NCBI GenBank assembly: GCA_964417935.1
Contig: CAYQKF010000001.1
Coordinates: forward strand, 60,770-124,769
Origin: NIOZ-UU13 sp964417935
Lineage (GTDB): Bacteria; Planctomycetota; Phycisphaerae; Sedimentisphaerales; Anaerobacaceae
DNA length: 64,000 nt
Direction: 5' to 3'
Below, piece by piece: positions 42,117 through 50,684 of this stretch. Within the stretch, counting starts at the first letter, position 1, and the number at the start of each line of letters is the position of its first letter. The notes under the pieces were generated by a model. That model saw only the letters and a list, made by a program, of their open reading frames with translations. It searched no databases and was not told the origin of the DNA. The translations under genes were made by a program, and so were the position numbers.

Positions 42117-42146
42117 TCATTTTCCTTTCCATTCACAGCTTTAAGC

Positions 42147-43412
42147 TTATCTTAAATCTGTTACCTTGTTCTCATAATCCCTTACATCTTTTAGCCAATC
42201 CGGTCCCGGCGGGACATCTTGCTTTGTGCAGTAGTAATCCCAGACCGCCCCGAAGGGCATTGTCTTAAGCTCTTCAAGCATCGCCAGACGCGAAGTGTAA
42301 TCACCGTTGATTTCCATTTGGCGCAGCTTGTCTGTCGGCTCCAATAAGGCAATCAGCAGGGCCTTGAGCATACAACGTGTGCCTATGACCCAGGCCGCTA
42401 TCCGGTTAATGCTGGCGTCAAAAAAGTCAAGGCCAATGTGCACCCTTTGAAGATAATCGCCCCGAATTAGCTGTTCAGCGATGGCACGCAGCTCGTCCGA
42501 GAGAATAACCACGTGGTCGCTGTCCCACCGCACGCCCCTGCTGACGTGGAGCAGTATCTCGTCAAAAAAGGTCAGTACGGACGATATCTTGTCAGAGACA
42601 ACCTCAGTCGGATGAAAATGTCCTGTGTCCAGGCACAGCAGAATTTTATTTTCGATAGCATAACCCATATAGAATTCATGGGAGCCGACGACGTAACTTT
42701 CCGAGCCGATGCCGAAGAGTTTGCTTTCCACCGAATCCAGAAGGCAGCTTCGGTCCATCGGTTCGGCGAATATCTCATCGAGCGATTTTTTGAGCCGCTC
42801 ACGAGGACCTTTTCTATCAACCGGTATATCTTTATATCCATCCGGAATCCATAAGTTTGTTACACACGCTGTGCCTAATTGCTTTCCCATCGCAGCGCCG
42901 ATTTTTCGGCACACGATGCCGTGCTCTACCCAGAATCGCCGTACGCGGTCATCCGCACTGGACAATGTGAAACCGCTCTCGGCTTTCGGATGCGAAAAGA
43001 AGGTGCCGTTAAAATCCATTCCCAGGCCGTTCGCTTTCGCCCAGTCAATCCACGCCGTAAAATGCTCGGCGTTCAATTCGTTACGCTCGACTTTGCCTTT
43101 GGCCTCCGCGTACATCGCATGCAGGTTCAGCCGATGCTTACCCGGTATCAGGCTCAACGCCTTTTCCAGGTCCATCCGCAGCTCATCAGCGGTTCGTGCC
43201 TTGCCGGGATAGGCGCCCGTGGCCATTATGCCGCCACCGCTAAGGCCCTCTTCGGTCTTTTCAAATCCACCGACATCATCCCCCTGCCAGCAGTGCAGTG
43301 ATATTGCTGTGCTGCTCAGCCGTTTCATCGCCGCCTCGGTATCGACACCCAGCTCAGCATAGCGCTGCCTTGCCTGTTCGTATGCTTTTTCAATTCCTCT
43401 TGGGTCAGTCAT
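42147..43412 (-). CDS. rhaA: L-rhamnose isomerase
   Basis: 421 residues, close to E. coli RhaA (419). ISLHCWQGDDVGGFE, GGGIMATGAYPGKARTADEL, NLHAMYAE, MDFNGTFFSHPKAESGFTLS and LWIPDGYKDIPVDRKGPRERL are all family signatures, including His, Glu and Asp residues of the metal site. It converts L-rhamnose to L-rhamnulose in the cytosol, the first step of the pathway continued by the rhamnulokinase (47874) and the class II aldolase (36898). It lies between the GH172 and permease genes with gaps of 30-40 bases. Confidence 0.96.
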   Translation of the reverse strand: MTDPRGIEKAYEQARQRYAELGVDTEAAMKRLSSTAISLHCWQGDDVGGFEKTEEGLSGGGIMATGAYPGKARTADELRMDLEKALSLIPGKHRLNLHAMYAEAKGKVERNELNAEHFTAWIDWAKANGLGMDFNGTFFSHPKAESGFTLSSADDRVRRFWVEHGIVCRKIGAAMGKQLGTACVTNLWIPDGYKDIPVDRKGPRERLKKSLDEIFAEPMDRSCLLDSVESKLFGIGSESYVVGSHEFYMGYAIENKILLCLDTGHFHPTEVVSDKISSVLTFFDEILLHVSRGVRWDSDHVVILSDELRAIAEQLIRGDYLQRVHIGLDFFDASINRIAAWVIGTRCMLKALLIALLEPTDKLRQMEINGDYTSRLAMLEELKTMPFGAVWDYYCTKQDVPPGPDWLKDVRDYENKVTDLR

Positions 43413-43450
43413 TTCGCTTCGACCTTCTTAAAACTTAAAAACTGCACTCA

Positions 43451-44635
43451 CTACTCAATTTTCAGAGAGTCCTTATCCGGCAGTTTCGGAAACGACGCAT
43501 GAGGTTCAGCCTGATACCAGAACGCAACTGAAGAAAGATCATCTTTTAGAGGCAGATACTTTCTGTCTCTCCAGCCCAGCGCCTGTATCGTTACTTTCAG
43601 GTCTTTTTCAAACCTGATAGGATCCAAAATGTGCCAGCGGTACAGCCCAAAACGCGGCTGTGTTTCGGACTCTATCACCTGCGGCATCCCCGCGTAAGGA
43701 CTGTTAAATTCCTGATACTCACGCGAATCCGGTTTGTGAAAACCATAAGAACCGCAAAAATAATCTTCCGTTCCGGTCCCGCAAATCGTCGGAAATTCCG
43801 TGTCACCATCCATAAAGAACTTAATCTCGCCTTCACCCCACCAGCCCGGACTGTTCGAGCCCCACGTCATATATGTTCCAACATAGTGCCCCTGTCCCCG
43901 TACGCCTTCAAGAATGGTATAATCCTGCTTGTAAGGAAGCGGATTTACCCGGCGAAACTGGGCGTGAAAATAAGCTGCGTCTTTCGGGACATCAGTCAGT
44001 GTGTAGTCAATCTGGTAATACAGCACCATCGGTTTTTCGTCGATATTAGTCATAGTAATCTTAAAGCTCTTGCGAAACGGCATTACCCAATAACAGTTGA
44101 ATCCGCTCTTGGGATTGACACAGACCGCCAAGGAGTTGACTCCAACATACTGACCCATACCGCAAGCAAAGAAATCCCCCGCCGGGCATTCGACAGAGGG
44201 TTTCTCTTCGCCGTCCCAGTAAATCCGCAGAATATTAAAGCGATTGTTCCCTGTCGGAGTCATCCATATATGCTGAATGGCGCCGCAGCCTTCGATGTCA
44301 GCCATTAGAAAGGTTTGTCCCGGCCTAATCCTCACCGAAGGAGAAACTTTCCAGCCCTGCCCTAATTCACTCGCTGCCCTTGCTCCTGTACCCTCCGTTG
44401 CCATTCCACCCTTGCCTTTTTCGCCGGTGAAATTCTCCGGACTAACCGAACGCGTCTCGGCATAAGACATACGTGCCAGATTCCCCATACCCATTTCCAG
44501 GCCGCTGAATCCTGATTGCTGACCATCACAGCCGGCCATTAAAAAAGCAATCAACCAAAGCCCGCAAATCAACCAAATGTTACGTCTTTTCGTCCACCTT
44601 CCAAATCCCCTCATTAGTTTCTTTGACTTTTCCAT
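43451..44635 (-). CDS. Lipoprotein glycoside hydrolase, GH172 (DUF2961) family
   Basis: 394 residues. The N-terminus has a positively charged stretch, a hydrophobic helix and MAGC (Cys35), a lipoprotein signal. The body matches DUF2961: ADIEGCGAIQHIWMTP, ILRIYWDGEEKPSVECPAGDFF, FMDGDTEFPTICGTGTEDYF, with the acidic pairs around GTEDYF expected at the active site. DUF2961 proteins are now GH172, acting on fructofuranosyl or arabinofuranosyl linkages. The enzyme would sit on the cell surface or in the periplasm and release sugars for the operon. AAAGGA precedes the ATG by 7 bases. Confidence 0.88.
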   Translation of the reverse strand: MEKSKKLMRGFGRWTKRRNIWLICGLWLIAFLMAGCDGQQSGFSGLEMGMGNLARMSYAETRSVSPENFTGEKGKGGMATEGTGARAASELGQGWKVSPSVRIRPGQTFLMADIEGCGAIQHIWMTPTGNNRFNILRIYWDGEEKPSVECPAGDFFACGMGQYVGVNSLAVCVNPKSGFNCYWVMPFRKSFKITMTNIDEKPMVLYYQIDYTLTDVPKDAAYFHAQFRRVNPLPYKQDYTILEGVRGQGHYVGTYMTWGSNSPGWWGEGEIKFFMDGDTEFPTICGTGTEDYFCGSYGFHKPDSREYQEFNSPYAGMPQVIESETQPRFGLYRWHILDPIRFEKDLKVTIQALGWRDRKYLPLKDDLSSVAFWYQAEPHASFPKLPDKDSLKIE

Positions 44636-44668
44636 AATTTGTCCTTTCCTGATTGGTTATCCCCCTTT

Positions 44669-46390
44669 TTAAGAATTTTGATACATTTCCAAGAGTTTCT
44701 GCTCTGCCTGACTTGTCCACAAGCCGTTATTTAGACATCCGGCAACTTCCGGCATCTTTTCGTTCAGCTTTTCAAGCGGCACCAGCGGCAAATCTTTACA
44801 GGCCGGATAAACAACAATTTTACCTGCTATCGACCGGTTCTCGACCGCCCGAATTCCGTCGGTCGCACCGGCAAGCCCGCAAACAGCCGCAACGCTAAGG
44901 TTCGTATCGAGCCTGCCGGATTCGGCCTTTTCCAGCATCCGTTTCATATCCTCCAAAGTCGAGCCGCTCGTACCGATGAAATACAATCTCTTTTCTATAT
45001 AAGCATCAAGGTCAATCTCTCCGGTAACCGTCGCGGGAATGCCGGCGAAGATGTTTATCAGTCCGTGCTCGGCAGCATCAGACACCGAAGCGGCAACCAG
45101 AGCAGGTATCGGCGCCATCAAAGCGGTATAGTCAAAAACATCGGTAATCTTCTCTTTTGTTGGGTTGTAAGCCTTATATGCAACGCCGTTTTTCTTAGCT
45201 AAAGGCCCGGCGATTTTTGTCAGTGTCGCCAGCCGGTTGTCATCCACGTCGGAAGCAAAAACGCTCACACCTTCGACACCTTGGCAGATGTTTCGTATGA
45301 CGTGCATCATACCCATCGGGCCGCCAGCCCCGACAACATTAATCTTGTCACTGGGACGAATTTCATCGGTTTCGGGAATCACTTTCATAGACTCAGCCGG
45401 GTCCGAACCCGTAGTGCCAACTATTCGAATACCTCCATAGTGAACTCGCCCAACCGTAGTAACAACATCTCTGCAGAATCTGTCGCCACATAGAACGATA
45501 TTGAGAATACCATTCAAAGCAACTTTTGCAAACAATACTTCAACAACCTTAGCATCAGAGCCAAAATAGATTATGTCATCGTAACCGGCATCGGTAAGCG
45601 CCGATATGCTTGAAACCTTTTTTATTTCCACATCCACCCCAGCCGAACCTGCGGTAAAACCGCAGGCTAAATATTTAGCCCCGCGTTTTACACGGGGTTT
45701 TGCCGACCGTGAGAGCCAGGTTATTTGCCTCGGCTTTCCGTATCGACTAAACAAATTTTGAAAAGTTTTTTCGGTTACTTCAGTATCAGCAACTATGAGC
45801 ATATTCCCATCTATTTTCAAACTCGTGCGTTCGGCGGATACATAGGCATCTTCAACGCACGCCCACGGCTCCACCAGAGCTACAGCCGAGCCGGAAAGCT
45901 CCTCGCCGACGGGTAAAAGCATTGAGTTGCCTTGCGGTGTGGTTATGACCCTTTCGTCCATCAGCACATATTCGGCGAGAGCGCCTTCAAAATTGTATCC
46001 GAACGCCGCGTTGGAAGTGGCAGTGCGTATCCAACGGTAGTCCGTCTGTACAAGGAAGCGCTCGCCGGGCTTAAAATTTTCCACCGCGGGGCCAACCGCC
46101 TCAATCCTGACCACAGTTTCATGGCCTGGCACCGTCGGTGCTTCGCCGGGTACATAACTGGGTATCTCTTTAAGTATTTCAATATCAATGCCGGAAACTA
46201 TTTTGCTCTTACGGACATGTGAGGAAAATTGTTTCAGTAACTTAAGGTCGGAAAAACAAAGCCCAACCGCCTCGACCCTACAAAGAATCTGATGTGTGCC
46301 GGGAGCGAAAACCTTCTTGGATTTATTCAGGACAAGCTTATCCGACCCAACCAACTGCACAGCATATTGTGTCTTCGGTAAATCTGCCAT
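44669..46390 (-). CDS. Zinc-type alcohol/sugar dehydrogenase (MDR), enlarged
   Basis: 573 residues, much longer than the usual 340-400. C45 in GLCFSDLK, H90-E91 in VPGHETVVRIEAVG and E174 in ALVEPWACV mark the catalytic zinc site. A Rossmann motif INVVGAGGPMGMM lies far downstream (about 350), with an extra domain of about 150 residues in between (GYDDIIYFGSDAKVVEVLFA). Residues 232-248 are encoded by a cluster of palindromes in frame. Substrate is unknown; position between GH172 and PHP genes suggests oxidation of a sugar or sugar alcohol. A REP hairpin lies just upstream (46424-46478). Confidence 0.8.
   Translation of the reverse strand: MADLPKTQYAVQLVGSDKLVLNKSKKVFAPGTHQILCRVEAVGLCFSDLKLLKQFSSHVRKSKIVSGIDIEILKEIPSYVPGEAPTVPGHETVVRIEAVGPAVENFKPGERFLVQTDYRWIRTATSNAAFGYNFEGALAEYVLMDERVITTPQGNSMLLPVGEELSGSAVALVEPWACVEDAYVSAERTSLKIDGNMLIVADTEVTEKTFQNLFSRYGKPRQITWLSRSAKPRVKRGAKYLACGFTAGSAGVDVEIKKVSSISALTDAGYDDIIYFGSDAKVVEVLFAKVALNGILNIVLCGDRFCRDVVTTVGRVHYGGIRIVGTTGSDPAESMKVIPETDEIRPSDKINVVGAGGPMGMMHVIRNICQGVEGVSVFASDVDDNRLATLTKIAGPLAKKNGVAYKAYNPTKEKITDVFDYTALMAPIPALVAASVSDAAEHGLINIFAGIPATVTGEIDLDAYIEKRLYFIGTSGSTLEDMKRMLEKAESGRLDTNLSVAAVCGLAGATDGIRAVENRSIAGKIVVYPACKDLPLVPLEKLNEKMPEVAGCLNNGLWTSQAEQKLLEMYQNS
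45648..45697. repeat. In-frame palindrome cluster in the zinc dehydrogenase gene
   Basis: CCTGCGGT/ACCGCAGG (45648-45666), the perfect palindrome CTAAATATTTAG (45667-45678), and CCCCG/CGGGG (45679-45697) lie end to end. They encode KPRVKRGAKYLACGFTAG on the minus strand. Confidence 0.75.
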
Positions 46391-46423
46391 AGCTCGTCTC
46401 TCGTTCCTCGTGTTTCGAGTTTC

Positions 46424-46478
46424 GTAGGGTGGGCTTTAGCCCACCGAACAAAACTCGGTGGGGCAAGCCCCACCCTAC
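46424..46478. repeat. REP hairpin upstream of the zinc dehydrogenase gene
   Basis: GTAGGGTGGGCTTTAGCCCA and GGTGGGGCAAGCCCCACCCT arms around CCGAACAAAACTC. Same family as 39222-39276; followed by a fragment GGCCTCGCAATGAC of another repeat type. Confidence 0.8.
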
Positions 46479-46502
46479 AAGGCCTCGCAATGACGGTCGC
46501 TG

Positions 46503-47828
46503 TCAATTGCTAATCTTATCTAATATTTCCTTAGCGGTTACATCCTCACTTAAGGCGCTGAGTTTATCCTCGTCCTGTGGCTCAAGTGTGCTTCCAAACT
46601 CTTCAAAGAATTCGTTTTTGTCCGCAGCGCTCTTAAAGTTTTTCTTGGCCCAGTCGCTGGTATAGCCTAATCCGCACTTTTGTTGAAGCACCGAATGGGC
46701 ATAAACGATGTGGGCGCCACTTAGAAATACCGGCACTAACGGCGAAAGCTCCGCTGTCTCGAAGTTGTCCACGAATTTTTGTCCCGGGCTGTTCATCTCC
46801 GTGCCCTCTACAACCGGCAGATGCAGCTTTTGGGCAAGTTCAACCACCTGATAGAGATTGTCCGTTTTTTCATCTTTGGCTCCGGACGTATAATTGCGGT
46901 CCGGGATAACGTTGATAGCCGCGGCGCCGGTACTCATGGCTACATCCAAAAGCTCTTCGATGTTTTTTTCACCTTCGCTGGTGCCGTCCAGCCAGGTCAA
47001 AGTTGGAATTGCCCCGGCTGCGAGTAAAAACCGGTTGGTATCAACCATCAGTGGAAACGAGCCTTTGTCGGGCGGGACATATCCAACGCCGCCGCGCTTC
47101 ATAGTTTTCGCTCGAATCGTATTTAATAATTCTCTGCCCTCAGGCAGCTCTGACGATTTGACTTCGACACCCAGTTTCTCAGACCAGAAATCGGCAAGGC
47201 TCTTTTCCTGGCCGAAGATTTCTTTAGCTTTGCGGGCGTATGCAAGACAGATATGCCGCTCGGTCGCATTGCCCGACGGCGTCAGAACGAGCACATCCCG
47301 TTCGTAATCCAATTCAGCGGGCTTTAGATATTTATTTACCCGGCCCATTAAATCCCTGTTTCTCTGCTGTGCGGTTTTGCGAAGATTAAGCAAAAACTCT
47401 TCTTGCTCACCTTCCAACGCAGCTCTCGGAAATCCTACTCCCATATGGTACGTGATACCCGGCTCACCGGGCGATGTCATTACTCTGGTTGCAAATTCCG
47501 GCACAAAGACTCGTGTCTCCAGGCCGGCACAGGCCTTCAGATCGAGCATTCTCGCCGCCTCAAGGAATTCTTTTAGAGCATCCAGCACATCAAAATCCAC
47601 CACTTCTGCAACGGCTAATCCGGCTTTGCGAGCCAGCCAGGCGAATTTGCTCGGTGAAAAGCCGTATGTGTTGTATGAGAAAAAGGTATGACAGTGCAGA
47701 TTGACATCTGTGCCGGCTTTGGGCAAATCGATTTCGCCTGCTCGGACCCTTTCACAGAGTGCCGTCAGAGCTTTCTTTCTTTCGTCGGCGTCAAAACTAT
47801 CCAGCTTACCTTCGAGTTCTGCAATCAA
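46503..47828 (-). CDS. PHP-domain metal-dependent hydrolase
   Basis: 441 residues. N-terminal N-L-H45-C-H47 in TDVNLHCHTFFSYN is PHP motif I; VVDFDVLDALKEFLEAA and AGLETRVFVPEF fit motifs II and III, and HIVYAHSVLQQ may supply later His ligands. PHP enzymes hydrolyse phosphoesters or related bonds using two or three metal ions. The role in a rhamnose operon is unknown; it could act on a phosphorylated intermediate or a side product. The start is a TTG at 47828 with only weak AGAAAGA upstream. It lies 45 bases downstream of rhaB, across a repeat. Confidence 0.78.
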   Translation of the reverse strand: MIAELEGKLDSFDADERKKALTALCERVRAGEIDLPKAGTDVNLHCHTFFSYNTYGFSPSKFAWLARKAGLAVAEVVDFDVLDALKEFLEAARMLDLKACAGLETRVFVPEFATRVMTSPGEPGITYHMGVGFPRAALEGEQEEFLLNLRKTAQQRNRDLMGRVNKYLKPAELDYERDVLVLTPSGNATERHICLAYARKAKEIFGQEKSLADFWSEKLGVEVKSSELPEGRELLNTIRAKTMKRGGVGYVPPDKGSFPLMVDTNRFLLAAGAIPTLTWLDGTSEGEKNIEELLDVAMSTGAAAINVIPDRNYTSGAKDEKTDNLYQVVELAQKLHLPVVEGTEMNSPGQKFVDNFETAELSPLVPVFLSGAHIVYAHSVLQQKCGLGYTSDWAKKNFKSAADKNEFFEEFGSTLEPQDEDKLSALSEDVTAKEILDKISN

Positions 47829-47855
47829 AATGAATCTTTCTACTGTTGGTAATTG

Positions 47856-47890
47856 CCTTATGCACTTATGCCCTTACGCCTTGTGCACTT
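47856..47890. repeat. CTTATGCACTTATG repeat (locus 3), overlapping the rhaB 3' end
   Basis: CCTTATGCACTTATGCCCTTACGCC TTGTGCAC-type units (7-9 bases each) match those at 2431-2500 and 12388-12510. The last four codons and stop of rhaB (VHKA, TAA) lie in it. Confidence 0.65.
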
Positions 47891-49349
47891 TTTTGTATTG
47901 CTCATCCCAGAGTGAGGCATCCTGCGGCTGATATTCTTTAAGGTCAAATGAATTGCTGACTATCTCTCTGGCCTGGGCCAAAGATTGTATCTGTCCTGTC
48001 GCCTTGGCCTGCATCAGGATATTGCCGCTGGCCGTGGCCTCTATCGGGCCGGTGATTACCTTCTTGCCAAGAGCATTGGCTGTGAACTGACAAAGCAGCT
48101 CATTTTGTATTCCGCCGCCGACAATATGCAATATCTCAATCGTATCTCCTGTAGCATCTTCGATAGCTTCCATTATGGAACGATACTTCAAGGCCAGACT
48201 CTCCAGTATGGTTCTTATCATCTGTCCCTTGTCGTCGATTGGATTCCGGCCCGCCTCGGTGAGGTAATCGTTTATTCTCCTGGGCATATCGCCGGGTGCA
48301 AGGAATCCGCTGTTATCAACTTCAATATGACTGGCAAACGGTTCGGCTTTTTCTGCCAAAGCCGACAACTGGTTATATGACAGGTCGGTTCCCTCGCGCT
48401 GCCATTGCCTTTTGCATTCCTGCATCAGCCATAGTCCCATTATGTTTTTGAGAAGACGAATCGTGTTTTCAACTCCGCCCTCATTTGTGAACTCGTATTC
48501 AAAGGTCTTATCATTAACGATAGCCTGCGGCACTTCAACACCCATAAGGGACCAGGTCCCGGATGAAAGATACGCCCATCTGGAGTCCCCTGCAGCAGGC
48601 ACGGCGACGACGGCTGAAGCCGTATCGTGTGAGCCAACAGCAATAACCGGAATAGGCCCACAGCGGAGCTCTCTTCCAATCCTGCCGGACAACTGGCTCA
48701 CAACGGTCCCTGGCTCGACGACTTTCGGCATGATTTTAATCGGCAGAGACAGTCTATCCAGGACCTCTTTGGACCATTGGCCTATCCTCATATCCATAAA
48801 TTGTGATGTGCTGGCAAGACTGTATTCTGCGAAAATCTTGCCGCACAGAAAGTACGAGACCAAATCAGCAATAAAAATCAGATTCTTTGCTTTAGCTAAG
48901 GCAATCGAATAATTCAGGCGCATTGCGAGCAGTTGATAAACGCTGTTGAACTGCAAAAACTGCACGCCGGTATTTTCATAAATGTCGCGTTTGCTCATCA
49001 TCTCAAACGCCCTTTCCTTCATCCCATTGGTCTGACTGTCGCGATAGTGATAAGGATTCTCAACGAGTTTGCCATCGACGTCGAGCAGGCCGAAATCGAC
49101 GCCCCAGCTATCGACGCCTATGCCCCATACCTGAGCGCCTGCCGCTCTTGTCGCTTTGCTAACACCGGACTTAACTTCGTAAAACAGCCTGTCAAAATCC
49201 CAGCGCAGCAAGCCGTGCTCTTCGATGGGCCCATTATCGAAACGATGGATTTCATCAAGAACAAGTTTACGCGCCGAAACAGAGCCAAGCATTACTCTGC
49301 CGCTCTCGGCGCCGAGGTCAACGGCGATATATTTTTTTATTTCCGCCAT
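47874..49349 (-). CDS. rhaB: Rhamnulokinase
   Basis: 491 residues, FGGY family. YIAVDLGAESGRVMLG is the N-terminal phosphate-1 loop, VWGIGVDSWGVDFGLLD, AVGSHDTASAVVAVP and YLSSGTWSLMGVE are RhaB-type signatures, and IVGGGIQNELLCQFTANALG marks the adenosine site. It phosphorylates L-rhamnulose to L-rhamnulose-1-phosphate. AAGGAG lies 6 bases before the ATG at 49349, chosen over a TTG two codons upstream. The C-terminal VHKA and stop fall in a CTTATGCAC repeat. It is upstream of the PHP gene and downstream of mdh on the same strand, separated from mdh by a small plus-strand gene candidate. Confidence 0.95.
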   Translation of the reverse strand: MAEIKKYIAVDLGAESGRVMLGSVSARKLVLDEIHRFDNGPIEEHGLLRWDFDRLFYEVKSGVSKATRAAGAQVWGIGVDSWGVDFGLLDVDGKLVENPYHYRDSQTNGMKERAFEMMSKRDIYENTGVQFLQFNSVYQLLAMRLNYSIALAKAKNLIFIADLVSYFLCGKIFAEYSLASTSQFMDMRIGQWSKEVLDRLSLPIKIMPKVVEPGTVVSQLSGRIGRELRCGPIPVIAVGSHDTASAVVAVPAAGDSRWAYLSSGTWSLMGVEVPQAIVNDKTFEYEFTNEGGVENTIRLLKNIMGLWLMQECKRQWQREGTDLSYNQLSALAEKAEPFASHIEVDNSGFLAPGDMPRRINDYLTEAGRNPIDDKGQMIRTILESLALKYRSIMEAIEDATGDTIEILHIVGGGIQNELLCQFTANALGKKVITGPIEATASGNILMQAKATGQIQSLAQAREIVSNSFDLKEYQPQDASLWDEQYKKVHKA

Positions 49350-49469
49350 CGTCAACTCCTTATTAAGTATTTAGTCCTGAAGAAATTATCTTATAACCCA
49401 GATTCTTTGCCATTGCAAATTGAAAATCAAGGCCCGAAAGGGTTCACGATGATTTTATGCAGAATTTTC

Positions 49470-49497
49470 TTGAGAGAGAGGATAAAAAATGTATTAT
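49470..49497 (+). promoter_or_regulatory. Promoter candidate for a 20-residue orphan peptide gene
   Basis: TTGAGA (49470-49475), 16 bases, TATTAT (49492-49497). Transcription would begin near 49504, giving a leader of about 40 bases before the small ORF at 49545. It overlaps the divergent rhaB promoter area. Confidence 0.45.
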
Positions 49498-49544
49498 AAA
49501 TTTCGCTATAAATATCAAAGATTTTTTTTGAAGGAGGACAAAAT

Positions 49545-49607
49545 ATGCTTACTTTAAGCAAAACATCCGGCATGGTAGTACCTTACAAACAAAACGCCAA
49601 ATTTTAA
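49545..49607 (+). CDS. Candidate 20-residue peptide gene with strong translation signals
   Basis: The frame encodes MLTLSKTSGMVVPYKQNAKF. AAGGAGG at 49531-49537 lies 7 bases before the ATG, the best Shine-Dalgarno in the region. A promoter-like pair lies at 49470-49497 and a short stem plus T8 run follows at 49590-49630. It is on the opposite strand to both neighbours (rhaB, mdh), so it is not a fragment of either. No signal peptide or membrane helix; slightly basic. I do not recognise it. It could be a small regulatory or structural protein, or a leader peptide. The closeness of all four expression signals is the argument for it. Confidence 0.45.
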   Translation: MLTLSKTSGMVVPYKQNAKF

Positions 49608-49630
49608 TTTCATTGTTTTGCCTTTTTTTT
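49590..49630 (+). terminator. Weak stem with T-run after the small ORF
   Basis: CAAAAC (49590-49595) pairs with GTTTTG (49615-49620), followed by CC and T8 (49623-49630). The stem is only 6 bp with a 19-base loop, so strength is doubtful. Confidence 0.3.
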
Positions 49631-49632
49631 AC

Positions 49633-50565
49633 TTATAAGAGTTTGTCCACTTTTAGCACGAGCTGTTTTACGTGAGCGAGTGATTTTTGGAACTGGGCTT
49701 GTTCGGCCTCGTTTAAATCCAATTCGATGACCTTTTCGACGCCTTTTTTACCGAGGACAGTGGGAACGCCAACGAAGTGCCCCCCAACGCCATACTCGCT
49801 GTCACAATGAGCACAGCAGGACATTACGGTTTTCTTATCTTTTAGAATCGCTTCAGCCATTTTAACTGCCCCGGCAGCCGGTGCATAATAAGCGCTGTAG
49901 CCGAGCAGATTTACGATTTCGATGCCGCCTTTTCGTGTTCGTTCGATTAGTTCGGTGATTTTCCCTTCATTAAGCAGCTCGGTTACGGGTATTCCGCTGA
50001 CGGATGTGAATCTCGGCAAAGGTACCATATCGTCGCCGTGGCCGCCCATTAAGACGCACTTTATATCCTCTACGCTTACGCCAAGCTCGCGGGAAAGAAA
50101 ATAGCTAAAGCGTGCTGAGTCCAGCGCACCGGCCATTCCCATAACCTTATTCTTAGCAAAGCCCATAACTTTGGCGGTGGCATAAACCATTGCATCGAGC
50201 GGGTTGCAGACAACAATGACGATGCTGCTGGGCGAATATTTGGCTGTTTTTTGGCTGACATCTTTGACGATTTGGACGTTTTTTGTAAGCAGGTCGTCGC
50301 GGCTCATACCGGGGCCGCGAGGCGCTCCGCTTGTTATGATTACGATTTCGCTCTCTGCGGTCTTTTCCCAGTCGCGGGTGCCGATGATGTTAGAGTCGTA
50401 AAGCTGAACGGGGCTTGCTGCGGCGATATCAAGGGCTTTGCCTTCGGCGAGGCCTTCAACGATGTCGAGCAGGACGATATCGCCGAGATGTTTTGTTGCA
50501 GCAATGTGAGCGGTTGTTGCGCCAACCTTGCCGGCACCAACTATTGTTATCTTGTTCCTTGCCAT
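49633..50565 (-). CDS. mdh: Malate dehydrogenase
   Basis: 310 residues. ITIVGAGKVGATTAHIAA is the NAD-binding loop; APRGPGMSRDDLL contains the substrate-specificity Arg of malate (not lactate) dehydrogenases, VVCNPLDAMVYA and the catalytic His in MGGHGDDMVPL follow. It interconverts malate and oxaloacetate with NAD. GAGG precedes the ATG by 7 bases. It lies between the GH127 gene and rhaB on the same strand; whether it belongs to the sugar operon or is a neighbour with its own promoter is not clear. ATCAGG repeats fill the gap upstream. Confidence 0.95.
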   Translation of the reverse strand: MARNKITIVGAGKVGATTAHIAATKHLGDIVLLDIVEGLAEGKALDIAAASPVQLYDSNIIGTRDWEKTAESEIVIITSGAPRGPGMSRDDLLTKNVQIVKDVSQKTAKYSPSSIVIVVCNPLDAMVYATAKVMGFAKNKVMGMAGALDSARFSYFLSRELGVSVEDIKCVLMGGHGDDMVPLPRFTSVSGIPVTELLNEGKITELIERTRKGGIEIVNLLGYSAYYAPAAGAVKMAEAILKDKKTVMSCCAHCDSEYGVGGHFVGVPTVLGKKGVEKVIELDLNEAEQAQFQKSLAHVKQLVLKVDKLL

Positions 50566-50573
50566 ACATTACC

Positions 50574-50634
50574 TCAGGTTATCAGGGTACCAGGTTATCA
50601 GGTAGTGGACATCAGGCCATCAGAATATCAGGCC
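50574..50634. repeat. ATCAGG repeat locus
   Basis: CAGGTTATCAGGGTACCAGG-type units repeat six or seven times. The same units flank the 121-bp element at 14646-14697 (forward) and 14838-14896 (inverted). Confidence 0.65.
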
Positions 50635-50684
50635 AAGTTTGTTTTTTCAAATGCTCCGAGCTTATTCTTTCTTATCATTTCTTG

